Shown here: positions 33,497 through 40,479 of the stretch, piece by piece
Position numbering within the stretch: the stretch's first letter is position 1
Layout: the number at the start of each line of letters is the position of its first letter
Assembly: GCA_015062525.1 (NCBI GenBank)
Contig: SUUM01000007.1
Location: 1-40,479, forward strand
Length of the DNA stretch: 40,479 nucleotides
Origin: Alphaproteobacteria bacterium
GTDB lineage: Bacteria; Pseudomonadota; Alphaproteobacteria; Rs-D84
Direction: 5' to 3'
The notes under the pieces: model-generated
Databases searched by the model: none
What the model was told of the DNA's origin: nothing
The model's input: only the letters and a program-made list of their open reading frames with translations
Program-made: the position numbers and the translations under genes

Positions 33497-33560
33497 GAGA
33501 ATCTTTTCCTTTCGTTTTTATGGGGCATATATTACACTGTATCCCAACAGGAGATATGCT

Positions 33561-34019
33561 ATGCGAAATTTTTTGTTTTTAGTTTGCGGATTGGTGGCAT
33601 TGGGCGGTTGCAACAGTGTGTATATGAAGCCGAATACGTTGGATGTGAATCAGGTATTTTATGCCGACCGTGGCGGGTATTCTATGCGGCGCAGCGTCAA
33701 AGAAACCATGGAATCGCGAGGGTATAAGGTTGTAGTCGGAAAAGCCAAGACCGTCAAAGAATGGACGGACGCAGACGGAGATTCAGAAATAGACACAACA
33801 AGCATTCCCAACAATACAAAATATATTATTAAAGCAAAGGAACGTAGAGAAACTTTTCGACCGGTATGGTGTGCGCTGAACGGATTTTGGTGGTGGAATT
33901 TCAACGTTTCAATCGCCGACCAAGAAACAGGCGACGAATTGTTAACATGGCGCGGACGTGGATGTGCAAACAGTTCAGTTAGATTATTGAACAGAATACT
34001 GGATGATATGGAGAAATAA
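33561..34019 (+). CDS. Putative lipoprotein
   Basis: 152 residues. The signal sequence MRNFLFLVCGLVALGGCNS has a lipobox (LGGC), so Cys17 would be lipid-modified. The mature part contains RSVKETMESRGYKVVVGKAK and a Trp-rich segment CALNGFWWWNFNVSIADQETGDELLTWRGRGCAN with two further Cys. ACAGGAGAT precedes the ATG. It is divergent from the structured RNA. No family recognised; an outer-membrane-associated role is inferred from the lipobox. Confidence 0.82.
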   Translation: MRNFLFLVCGLVALGGCNSVYMKPNTLDVNQVFYADRGGYSMRRSVKETMESRGYKVVVGKAKTVKEWTDADGDSEIDTTSIPNNTKYIIKAKERRETFRPVWCALNGFWWWNFNVSIADQETGDELLTWRGRGCANSSVRLLNRILDDMEK

Positions 34020-34090
34020 AGACCCCATCCCCCTGCGGGAACTCCTCCACAGGCGGAGAACTTGGTATTGTTTTTAATTTTACTTAGACC

Positions 34091-34261
34091 AATAAAAGTT
34101 TATCGGGGTATTTAATATTTTGAGAAATTAAAAACTCTCGTCATACCGGCGCAGGCCGGTATCCATTGTGTTCCGTGGTATTTATAATTTGCACTATGAA
34201 GCAATGGACCCCGACCTTCGTCGGGGTGACGGCTTTCTTTTTGCTTAAATAAACTTTTATT
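34091..34261. repeat. Palindromic MITE-like element B (171 bp)
   Basis: Perfect 13-bp terminal repeats aataaaagtttat (34091-34103) and complement (34249-34261). Two internal hairpins, ataccggc-gcag-gccggtat and accccgac-cttc-gtcggggt, have the same layout as element A, with paired substitutions that keep the stems. The gcag loop and the flanking attaaaaact...gtcat and ...gac words are conserved. Just outside, 34269-34304 carries the inverted heptamer repeat matching 29602-29637. The 34020-34304 stretch contains no gene. Confidence 0.82.
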
Positions 34262-34304
34262 TATCTAAGCATTAATTGCTCTTTGCTCTCTGCTCATTGC
34301 TCTT

Positions 34305-34337
34305 TAAAAAAAATCCCCCGGCTGGGGGATTTTTTTA
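34305..34337. terminator. Bidirectional terminator
   Basis: aaaaaaatccccc/gggggattttttt with loop ggct, at the 3' end of the rubrerythrin gene. Confidence 0.92.
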
Positions 34338-34349
34338 AGTCTGTGCGAA

Positions 34350-34973
34350 TTAATCGTCGATGACGCTGTATTCACAGAAGCCTTCGTTCGTATCACAGCG
34401 AGAAATTGTGCCTTCGCTGATGAAATAGCCCTGTTCGTGCAGGCATGCAGGGCACACCTTGGGGGCTTCGGTGCCGATGTGCCACATGCCACAGTTTGTG
34501 CAACGCCACATGACGATTTTATCCTGTTTGAACAATGTGCCGTCTTCGATTGCGTCCGCCAGGGCACGGAAGCGCGATTCATGATAGCGTTCGGCATAAC
34601 CAATGTTTTTCAAGATTTCTGCGATTGCGGGAAAACCCTCTTGCGCGGCGATTTGTGCAAACTTTGGATACATTTCGGTGTTTTCTTCGTGTTCGCCGTA
34701 TGCAGCTGCCTGCAAGTTTTCCAATGTTGTGCCGATTTTGCCCGCAGGGAATGACGCGGTTATTTCCAGTTCGCCCCCTTCCAAAAATTTGAACAGGCGG
34801 GACGCGTGTTCTTTTTCCTGGTCCGCTGTTTCCAGAAAGATTTTGGAAATCGCCTGGAAGCCTTCTTTTTTCGCCGCAGACGCATACATGGTATAGCGGT
34901 TGCGCGCCTGGGATTCACCGGCAAATGCAATTAACAGATTTTTTTCGGTTTGTGTACCTTTTAATGATACCAT
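34350..34973 (-). CDS. rbr: Rubrerythrin
   Basis: 207 residues, a non-haem di-iron peroxidase for peroxide defence in low-oxygen cells. The four-helix di-iron domain shows AGESQARNRYTMYA near residue 18, ADQEKEHASRL near 52, YGEHEENTEMYP near 92 and YAERYHESRFRAL near 127. A rubredoxin domain with CTNCG and CPAC follows near 158-175. The C-terminus continues about 20 residues beyond the usual end (SEGTISRCDTNEGFCEYSVIDD). ATG 34973 has GGAGAAGC upstream. Its presence suggests an anaerobic or microaerobic habitat (inference). Confidence 0.95.
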   Translation of the reverse strand: MVSLKGTQTEKNLLIAFAGESQARNRYTMYASAAKKEGFQAISKIFLETADQEKEHASRLFKFLEGGELEITASFPAGKIGTTLENLQAAAYGEHEENTEMYPKFAQIAAQEGFPAIAEILKNIGYAERYHESRFRALADAIEDGTLFKQDKIVMWRCTNCGMWHIGTEAPKVCPACLHEQGYFISEGTISRCDTNEGFCEYSVIDD

Positions 34974-35044
34974 AGGTGCTTCTCCTTTTGCTGTTTTTTG
35001 TTCATAGGCGGATTTTACCAGACTGATTTTCAAAAATCAAAATT

Positions 35045-36563
<1,519 letters not shown>

Positions 36564-36578
36564 TTATAATCTAAAAAC

Positions 36579-36607
36579 TTGCAATTTCCAGTCTAAAACA
36601 CTATAAT
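36579..36607 (+). promoter_or_regulatory. ssrA promoter
   Basis: TTGCAA (36579-36584), a 17-nt spacer and a perfect TATAAT (36602-36607). The predicted start is near 36614. Confidence 0.8.
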
Positions 36608-36613
36608 ATACGA

Positions 36614-36691
36614 GCCGGAAACGGTGATGATTCTGAATCCGTTGTGAAATAGTCATTTTGGACTGGGGGGCGGTACCCCACAGCTCCACCA
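36614..36691 (+). ncRNA. ssrA: tmRNA acceptor piece (permuted gene, upstream part)
   Basis: It ends cagctccacca at 36691, the tmRNA 3' acceptor strand plus CCA. A T-arm precedes it, with stem tgggg/cccca and 7-nt loop ggcggta. The seven acceptor bases cagctcc pair with the first seven of the coding piece (ggggctg, 36723-36729, one G-U). Further in, gattc (36629-36633) and ttgt (36642-36645) pair with gaatc (36766-36770) and acaa (36755-36758) of the coding piece, as helix P2. A ~31-nt intervening segment (36692-36722) would be removed. Confidence 0.9.
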
Positions 36692-36722
36692 TCTGATGTG
36701 ATTGGGTGTCGCATTTGATTAT

Positions 36723-36948
36723 GGGGCTGACATAGATTCGACAGATGATAAAAGACAAACTGGGTGAATCCGACATGGCGTCGTTAAAAGCCGACTAAAA
36801 ACTGAATGGCGATAGAATCGCTGCGAACGACAATGTTCGCCTTGCAATGGCTGCCTAATGTGGCGTTGAATACGATTGGCAATTGTTGATTGTATTCGTT
36901 TTAGTTATTGCGGGGTCGGCCGGGGACCTGGCACCAGAACGCCCGGCG
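36723..36948 (+). ncRNA. ssrA: tmRNA coding piece (permuted gene, downstream part)
   Basis: It starts ggggctgacatagattcgac, the conserved tmRNA 5' end. The tag frame runs from GCG 36823 to TAA 36858 and encodes ANDNVRLAMAA, the proteolysis tag added to stalled proteins (possibly with an extra Ala if GCT 36820 is the resume codon). The 3' part ends with a GC-rich hairpin gccggg/cccggc (36919-36924/36942-36947) followed by a T-rich stretch, probably the transcription terminator. The exact mature 3' end is not determined. Confidence 0.9.
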
Positions 36949-36991
36949 ATTTGATTTTGTTTATTATAACAACAGGGAAAGGACATTAAAG

Positions 36992-37219
36992 ATGTTTGGA
37001 AAAATTAAGAAAATATTCTTTACAGGCGTTTTCGGCGTTTTGTACATTTCATTCGTTGCACAGCTGGTCTATGTGTTGGGCTGGGTTGTTGGCATTGAAA
37101 ACAAATTGGTCGGTTTGGGCCTGTTGACATTGGAATGGTTGATTTTAATTGCGGCACGCTATCTGTCAAAACGTTCCAGCAACAGCGCGCAACACAATAA
37201 TGGATTTCGCCGTCGCTAA
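36992..37219 (+). CDS. Small inner-membrane protein
   Basis: 75 residues. A hydrophobic stretch at about 8-32 (IFFTGVFGVLYISFVAQLVYVLGW) and a second at 40-57 (LVGLGLLTLEWLILIAARYL) suggest two transmembrane helices. A basic, Asn/Ser-rich tail ending FRRR follows. AAAGGA 8 nt upstream supports ATG 36992. It follows ssrA by about 45 bp and has its own terminator. No family recognised. Confidence 0.7.
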   Translation: MFGKIKKIFFTGVFGVLYISFVAQLVYVLGWVVGIENKLVGLGLLTLEWLILIAARYLSKRSSNSAQHNNGFRRR

Positions 37220-37228
37220 GCGATGATT

Positions 37229-37253
37229 AAACCGCCAATTGGCGGTTTTTTCT
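37229..37253 (+). terminator. Rho-independent terminator
   Basis: aaaccgcc/ggcggttt stem with loop aatt, followed by a T-rich run. Confidence 0.92.
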
Positions 37254-37288
37254 TTTTTATATCGATAAAATGTGATATAATATAAGGT

Positions 37289-37597
37289 ATGAAAAAGATT
37301 ATTTTGCCCTTGGCGGGTATGATGATGATTCTGGCGGGCTGTCGGTCATCGTCGACTGAAGTTATCGAACAACAAAACATCGCAGATTCTTGTGACGGGG
37401 CGCAGGGTACCGTTGTGCACTACGCGTCGCCAAACGGGAATGATTTGGTTCTGGAAACGGCCAAGCATGTAATCGAAATTCAAGCACCAGCAGATGTGCC
37501 ATATTCATACTATGTGTGGGCTGGCGATAAAAAGGTGTCAGATGATCCGGATTTGATTATCCAGGATGGCAAATCGATGGTCTTGGTTGAGGAATAA
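37289..37597 (+). CDS. Small putative lipoprotein
   Basis: 102 residues. The signal peptide MKKIILPLAGMMMILAGCRSS has the lipobox LAGC (Cys18). The mature part is short and acidic (VVHYASPNGNDLVLETAKHVIEIQAPADVPYSYYVWAGDKKV...), probably beta-rich, with one more Cys. TATAAT followed by an AAGGT ribosome binding site lies immediately upstream, implying a very short leader. No family recognised. Confidence 0.8.
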   Translation: MKKIILPLAGMMMILAGCRSSSTEVIEQQNIADSCDGAQGTVVHYASPNGNDLVLETAKHVIEIQAPADVPYSYYVWAGDKKVSDDPDLIIQDGKSMVLVEE

Positions 37598-37604
37598 CAA
37601 ACAT

Positions 37605-37633
37605 AAAAAAAATCCCCGATAACGGGGATTTTT
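37605..37633. terminator. Bidirectional terminator
   Basis: aaaaatccccg/cggggattttt with loop ataa, between the lipoprotein gene and the minus-strand tRNA. Confidence 0.92.
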
Positions 37634-37638
37634 AATTC

Positions 37639-37714
37639 TGGTGGGTTAGGTAGGACTTGAACCCACGACCAAAGCGTTATGAGCGCTCCGCTCTAACCAC
37701 TGAGCTACTAACCC
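37639..37714 (-). tRNA. tRNA with CAU anticodon, probably tRNA-Ile2 (lysidine type)
   Basis: 76 nt with encoded CCA. The acceptor stem gggttag/ctaaccc, the anticodon stem gagcg/cgctt around loop ctcataa, and the T-arm gtggg...cctac (one G-U pair) are intact. The D-arm agctcagtggttagagc and the cgctttggtcg...ggttcaagtcc segment resemble bacterial tRNA-Ile2 more than elongator Met. It would be the TilS substrate. A minus-strand promoter TTGCAT (37746-37751), 16 nt, TATAAT (37724-37729) lies just upstream. Confidence 0.93.
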
Positions 37715-37796
37715 ACGACGACCATTATATATAAATTCCAAAACCATGCAAGATAATTTTTGCCAAAATTAAAACTTTATAAGATATCTATTATTG

Positions 37797-37834
37797 TTGA
37801 CATGCAATTTGTTGACGATAGAATAAGTTTGACA
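37797..37834 (+). promoter_or_regulatory. Promoter of kinase copy 1, conserved with copy 2
   Basis: TTGACA (37797-37802), a 16-nt spacer and TAGAAT (37819-37824). The 38-bp block through the trailing ttgaca is identical to 39244-39281 at 29 positions without gaps. The predicted leader is only about 12 nt. Confidence 0.7.
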
Positions 37835-37842
37835 GAAAAAAT

Positions 37843-38664
37843 ATGACTGACCGGAGTATAAAATTTTATCATTCCGCAATAAAGAACGTATTCCCCGACG
37901 CATGGAATATACGCAAGCCGGTCGTGCCCGGCGGTGTTAGCCCTGTTTTTTTGTGCGACACATCATCCGGAACCAAGGTTTGCCGTTTTAGCGAACGCAA
38001 AATCATTTTTCGCAATCAGGATGTCAGCTATCTTTTAAATCTGCACAATATTCCCGTTCCAAAAACGCGTATTCATGCGTATATTGACACTTGGTTTGAA
38101 TCGTATGATTATTGCCCTGCCCCTACATTCTTTGAACACATAAATGCCGGCATGATGGATACGGAAATATTTGACATATACAAACACGCAACAGATATTC
38201 AACGGCAGCTATCTGATATTCCACCCGTAGATTTCCAGCCAAGCAACTATAAGCACATGCATGAAATCTTTGTTGCAACCCAGAAATTGCGTATTCATCC
38301 GACTTTGGCCCAGGTGTATGGCGCAATACACAAATTATTTTCCAATAATGGCGACCTTCGCGTTTTGCACAATGATCTGAACAACAAAAATATACTAGTT
38401 GATGACAATAAACACGTCGTGCGCCTGATAGATTTGGATGCTGTTGCGCTGTGCAACGAGAGTTTTTCTGTGATGATGACGTTGCGCACATATCCGCTGA
38501 CAAATAATTTGGAATACATGGAATATTACGAAGACACAATGGGACGCAAAATAAATCGTTCAGCGATTACAAAAGGACTGAAAATATTAGAAACAATCCG
38601 CAAACCACAGGTTGCATTAAACCGCCTGTTGTGGCGCGGTTATAACACCGCGCCGGGGCGATAA
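37843..38664 (+). CDS. APH/choline-kinase-like protein, copy 1 of a duplicated unit
   Basis: 273 residues. The kinase catalytic loop is VLHNDLNNKNILVDD (His near residue 175) and the metal-binding motif is RLIDLDAVAL (near 196). The N-terminal domain FYHSAIKNVFPDAWNIRKPVVPGG and NIPVP..., then INAGMMD and YKHMHEIF, align with the gene at 39303, showing paralogy at low identity. It lacks the WEYSG variant seen at 3524-4258. The phosphorylated substrate is unknown; an envelope or small-molecule kinase is inferred from the family. The stop is 47 bp before a truncated tRNA-Arg copy. Confidence 0.8.
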   Translation: MTDRSIKFYHSAIKNVFPDAWNIRKPVVPGGVSPVFLCDTSSGTKVCRFSERKIIFRNQDVSYLLNLHNIPVPKTRIHAYIDTWFESYDYCPAPTFFEHINAGMMDTEIFDIYKHATDIQRQLSDIPPVDFQPSNYKHMHEIFVATQKLRIHPTLAQVYGAIHKLFSNNGDLRVLHNDLNNKNILVDDNKHVVRLIDLDAVALCNESFSVMMTLRTYPLTNNLEYMEYYEDTMGRKINRSAITKGLKILETIRKPQVALNRLLWRGYNTAPGR

Positions 38665-38673
38665 ATACACCCC

Positions 38674-38750
38674 TTGCAATTTATTCTAAAAGTTTTATAA
38701 TTGTGCCCGACGCACCCGTGGCTTAATTGGATAGAGCATCGCCCTCCGAA
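38674..38750 (+). pseudogene. Truncated tRNA-Arg(CCG): promoter plus 5' 39 nt only
   Basis: TTGCAA (38674-38679), 16 nt, TATAAT (38696-38701), then exactly 10 nt to tRNA position 1 at 38712. Bases 38712-38750 are identical to the first 39 bases of the intact tRNA at 40164, ending precisely at the last base of the anticodon loop (ctccgaa). After 38750 the sequence is unrelated, so no mature tRNA can form. Confidence 0.9.
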
Positions 38751-38872
38751 TTTCAAAACTCGTTGTTTTCTGTGGCTTTCATAAGATTTACAAAACTTTA
38801 TATTTTTTCCTAGCATCAACGATTTACAGTTGTAAAATGTTTTACGTAGTAGGCGGGAGATTTATCAAATAA

Positions 38873-38924
38873 GTTAGCCATAGGTTAGCCACCATGCGTT
38901 TCGGTTAGCCAGACTGGTTAGCCA
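38873..38924 (+). repeat. Four direct repeats of GTTAGCCA
   Basis: Copies begin at 38873, 38884, 38904 and 38917. They start about 120 bp from the truncated tRNA end. Their layout resembles arm-type sites of a tyrosine-recombinase attachment region, but no integrase gene is present. Between 38751 and 38872 no gene is seen; a dyad tttaca-gt-tgtaaa is the only notable structure. Confidence 0.7.
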
Positions 38925-38944
38925 ACCGTATAAGGAGAATGCCG

Positions 38945-39234
38945 ATGCCTGCACAATCGAATGAACGCAGCCAGATTCAAAATCGTGAAATGGCAATGAA
39001 AATGTTGCGCAGTAAACTGTATGAACTGGAAATGCAAAAACAGGCCGCAGAAGAAGACGCAGCCAAGGCCGCACAAAAGAAAATTGAGTGGGGCAGACCA
39101 AATTAGAAACTATGTTTTATACCCGTATCAACTGGTAAAAGATGTTGGAACCGGGGGTTGAAAAAACTGACTCTGATGCCGTATTAGATGGGGATTTGGA
39201 CGAATTTATGCTGGCATCATTGCAACAGGGCTAG
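38945..39234 (+). pseudogene. prfB: Frameshifted 3' fragment of prfB (peptide chain release factor 2)
   Basis: The first frame reads [20 protein letters not shown] and then [12 protein letters not shown]...KKIEWGR. A one-base shift near 39098 continues as [17 protein letters not shown] second near 39143-39147 (ggggg) continues as TGVEKTDSDAVLDGDLDEFM and ASLQQG, then TAG. Together these are the C-terminal ~95 residues of RF2 after the GGQ motif. The GGQ and codon-recognition domains are absent. The first frame alone would give a 53-residue peptide ending at 39106. AAGGAG lies before the ATG, but function is unlikely. The complete prfB should be elsewhere. Confidence 0.88.
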
Positions 39235-39243
39235 AATTATTTC

Positions 39244-39281
39244 TTGACTTTTATATTGCTGACAATAAAATAAGGTTGACA
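39244..39281 (+). promoter_or_regulatory. Promoter of kinase copy 2
   Basis: TTGACT (39244-39249), a 16-nt spacer and TAAAAT (39266-39271), in a 38-bp block related to 37797-37834. Confidence 0.65.
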
Positions 39282-39302
39282 ATATTTTATTCCGGGGATT
39301 TT

Positions 39303-40115
39303 ATGTCAGAAGACACGTTTATTATTTACAAGGCGGCTATATTTGACCGCTATCCAAATGCTAAAAACTTATGCCAGCCGTTGGTTCGTGGCAGTCAGCA
39401 AAATGTCATTTTTGCAAATGTCGATGGGCAACAAATGGTATTCAAATTTGGCAACCCTGATATTATCAGAAAAAATGCATACATCAGTCGGCTCTATGCC
39501 GAAAACGGTATCCCCTGCCCTGTTATCACGGCACATCAGTATAAAAATGTTTTCTTTGAAGAATACAAACAGATTCCCGGCAAAACACTGTATGAACGCA
39601 TTGGATGTGGGATGGATGCTGAAAAAATAAAGCAGGTTTATCGTGAAACACTGGTTGCGTTTGCAAAAATGGGACAAATTAAGCCAGGTGTCTTGGACGG
39701 ATTTCCGCATAAGCATATGCACATTGTTGCAGACGAACATATAACAAATGTGAACAACGCTGTCTTGGGCAAGTTATGTATGGCATTGGTATATCTGATA
39801 AATCTGGGCAATGATGACGACAAGGCTGTTTATCATACTGACATAACACCAAAAAATATCGTCGTGTCAGAAGACGGACACTTGGTTGGGATTTTAGACA
39901 TAGACACCGCCGCAGTCAGTGATGTAAATTATGCGTTTGGTGCAATGGCGGCAAAATACATACAACTTGGGTTTGATATAAACGAATTATTTGATGTGTA
40001 TGAAAAAATTAGTGGAAAAAAGTTAAACAAAACCCGGGCATCAGTGATTGCAAATGCAAATAATGCAGTCAAAAAAATGCTGTGGCAACATTCAAAGATA
40101 AAAAAAACACGGTAA
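39303..40115 (+). CDS. APH/choline-kinase-like protein, copy 2 of a duplicated unit
   Basis: 270 residues. The catalytic loop VYHTDITPKNIVVSEDG (His near residue 178) has Thr in place of the usual Asn/Gly but keeps the catalytic Asp. The metal-binding motif is GILDIDTAAV near 197. The N-terminus IYKAAIFDRYPNAKNLCQPLVRG, the NGIPCP strand, IGCGMD and PHKHMHIV parallel the copy at 37843. ATG 39303 follows CCGGGG; the frame is open to a TTG at 39276 inside the promoter block. The stop lies 48 bp before the intact tRNA-Arg. The substrate is unknown. Confidence 0.8.
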   Translation: MSEDTFIIYKAAIFDRYPNAKNLCQPLVRGSQQNVIFANVDGQQMVFKFGNPDIIRKNAYISRLYAENGIPCPVITAHQYKNVFFEEYKQIPGKTLYERIGCGMDAEKIKQVYRETLVAFAKMGQIKPGVLDGFPHKHMHIVADEHITNVNNAVLGKLCMALVYLINLGNDDDKAVYHTDITPKNIVVSEDGHLVGILDIDTAAVSDVNYAFGAMAAKYIQLGFDINELFDVYEKISGKKLNKTRASVIANANNAVKKMLWQHSKIKKTR

Positions 40116-40125
40116 AAGTCGCCAC

Positions 40126-40153
40126 TTGCATTTTAATGAAATTTACGTATAAT
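40126..40153 (+). promoter_or_regulatory. tRNA-Arg promoter
   Basis: TTGCAT (40126-40131), a 16-nt spacer and TATAAT (40148-40153), 10 nt before the tRNA. The spacing is identical to that of the truncated copy. Confidence 0.8.
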
Positions 40154-40163
40154 ACACTGCAAC

Positions 40164-40240
40164 GCACCCGTGGCTTAATTGGATAGAGCATCGCCCTCCG
40201 AAGGCGGGGATTGCGCGTTCGAATCGCGCCGGGTGCGCCA
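40164..40240 (+). tRNA. tRNA-Arg (anticodon CCG)
   Basis: 77 nt with encoded CCA. Acceptor gcacccg/cgggtgc, D-stem gctt/gagc, anticodon stem tcgcc/ggcgg with loop ctccgaa, and T-arm gcgcg-ttcgaat-cgcgc are complete. It decodes CGG. Confidence 0.96.
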
Positions 40241-40247
40241 GAATTAC

Positions 40248-40270
40248 AACCGCCCAGATGGGCGGTTTTG
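40248..40270 (+). terminator. tRNA-Arg terminator
   Basis: aaccgccc/gggcggtt stem with loop agat, followed by ttgtttt. Confidence 0.85.
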
Positions 40271-40308
40271 TTTTCTATTCAGAATATACCGGATTTTTAA
40301 GATGTTTC

Positions 40309-40347
40309 CAGTTCTGGGGGAATTGCCCCCAGAAACTGTTTTTATTT
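40309..40347 (+). terminator. Second terminator-like hairpin
   Basis: ctggggg/cccccag core extended by cagt/actg, followed on the plus strand by a T-run. It may back up the tRNA terminator; its T-run covers the stop of the convergent gene. Confidence 0.65.
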
Positions 40348-40479
40348 ACCACCCGATATTGAACACCCACTTATAGTTTCCGAATTCAATAGGTTTATTA
40401 GATTTCCTTTGGCCCCTGTAGGTTGTACACAAACACCATTACCTGTTGTACCAGATGTAAGTTCACCATACAAGTCACT
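40342..40479 (-). CDS. C-terminal end of a minus-strand gene (partial)
   Basis: 45 residues are readable from the window edge to TAA at 40342: rich in Gly, Ser, Thr and Asn with two Cys (near VCVQPTGAKGN and SGCSISGGK). A Cys pair near the C-terminus with such composition recalls secreted or pilin-like proteins, but this is only a guess. The N-terminus lies outside the window. Confidence 0.55.
   Translation of the reverse strand, partial: SDLYGELTSGTTGNGVCVQPTGAKGNLINLLNSETISGCSISGGK

Noticed and set aside
38945-39106. 53-residue intact small gene with a Shine-Dalgarno-like AAGGAG
   Set aside because: The peptide is clearly part of RF2, and the homology continues past the stop in other frames, so it is a decayed fragment rather than a small gene.

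Overview
The window looks like a chromosomal segment of a Gram-negative alphaproteobacterium, probably an uncultured, host- or gut-associated lineage with a compact genome. Three things point there. The tmRNA gene is circularly permuted into acceptor and coding pieces, an arrangement typical of Alphaproteobacteria and rare elsewhere. A lipid A pathway (lpxA, lpxB) is present. The AddA-type helicase, RecN, TilS-FtsH, GroES-GroEL and RF2 sequences are proteobacterial in character. The genus cannot be fixed from sequence reading alone.

Layout. 0-1.2 kb: a glycine-rich, tail-fibre/surface-like protein preceded by two mirror-image palindromes. 1.2-7.2 kb: priA, a LicA-like kinase, and a tight minus-strand operon trmN6-like / M23 peptidase / bactofilin / rpiB (tRNA modification, cell shape, sugar metabolism). 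7.2-12.9 kb: a polytopic membrane protein, lpxA-lpxB, groES-groEL, a HIT protein and a YggU/DUF167 protein. 12.9-15.1 kb: a promoter and a structured RNA ending in a terminator, ahead of two exported proteins, the second with an L,D-transpeptidase-like active site. 15.1-19.7 kb: LOG protein, tilS-ftsH-MBL hydrolase, small membrane protein. 19.7-22.8 kb: a GT-A glycosyltransferase and an unusually short alaS. 22.8-29.5 kb: a minus-strand DNA-repair operon addA / separate nuclease domain / recN, then a membrane-anchored coiled-coil protein.

29.6-34.3 kb is an accessory island. It holds two palindromic repeat elements with shared 13-15 bp ends, an orphan phage-tail-like protein, an AT-rich pair of glycosyltransferase genes (one fused to DUF1796), a ~234-nt structured RNA and a lipoprotein. 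Inverted copies of a heptamer-repeat/TIR sequence lie at both edges. 34.3-37.7 kb returns to core functions: rubrerythrin, obg, permuted ssrA, small membrane and lipoproteins, and a CAU-anticodon tRNA that is probably the lysidine-modified tRNA-Ile2, the substrate of the TilS encoded in this window.

37.8-40.2 kb is the most unusual stretch. Two diverged paralogous small-molecule-kinase-like genes each carry a related promoter, and each is followed about 47 bp later by a tRNA-Arg(CCG) promoter and gene. The first tRNA copy is cut exactly at the end of its anticodon loop. Four GTTAGCCA repeats and a frameshifted 3' fragment of prfB (RF2) follow. This looks like a duplicated unit combined with the scar of a tRNA-targeting integrative element. 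The window ends inside a minus-strand gene.

No CRISPR array, rRNA gene or intact transposase was seen. All assignments come from reading motifs and translations; no database search was made.
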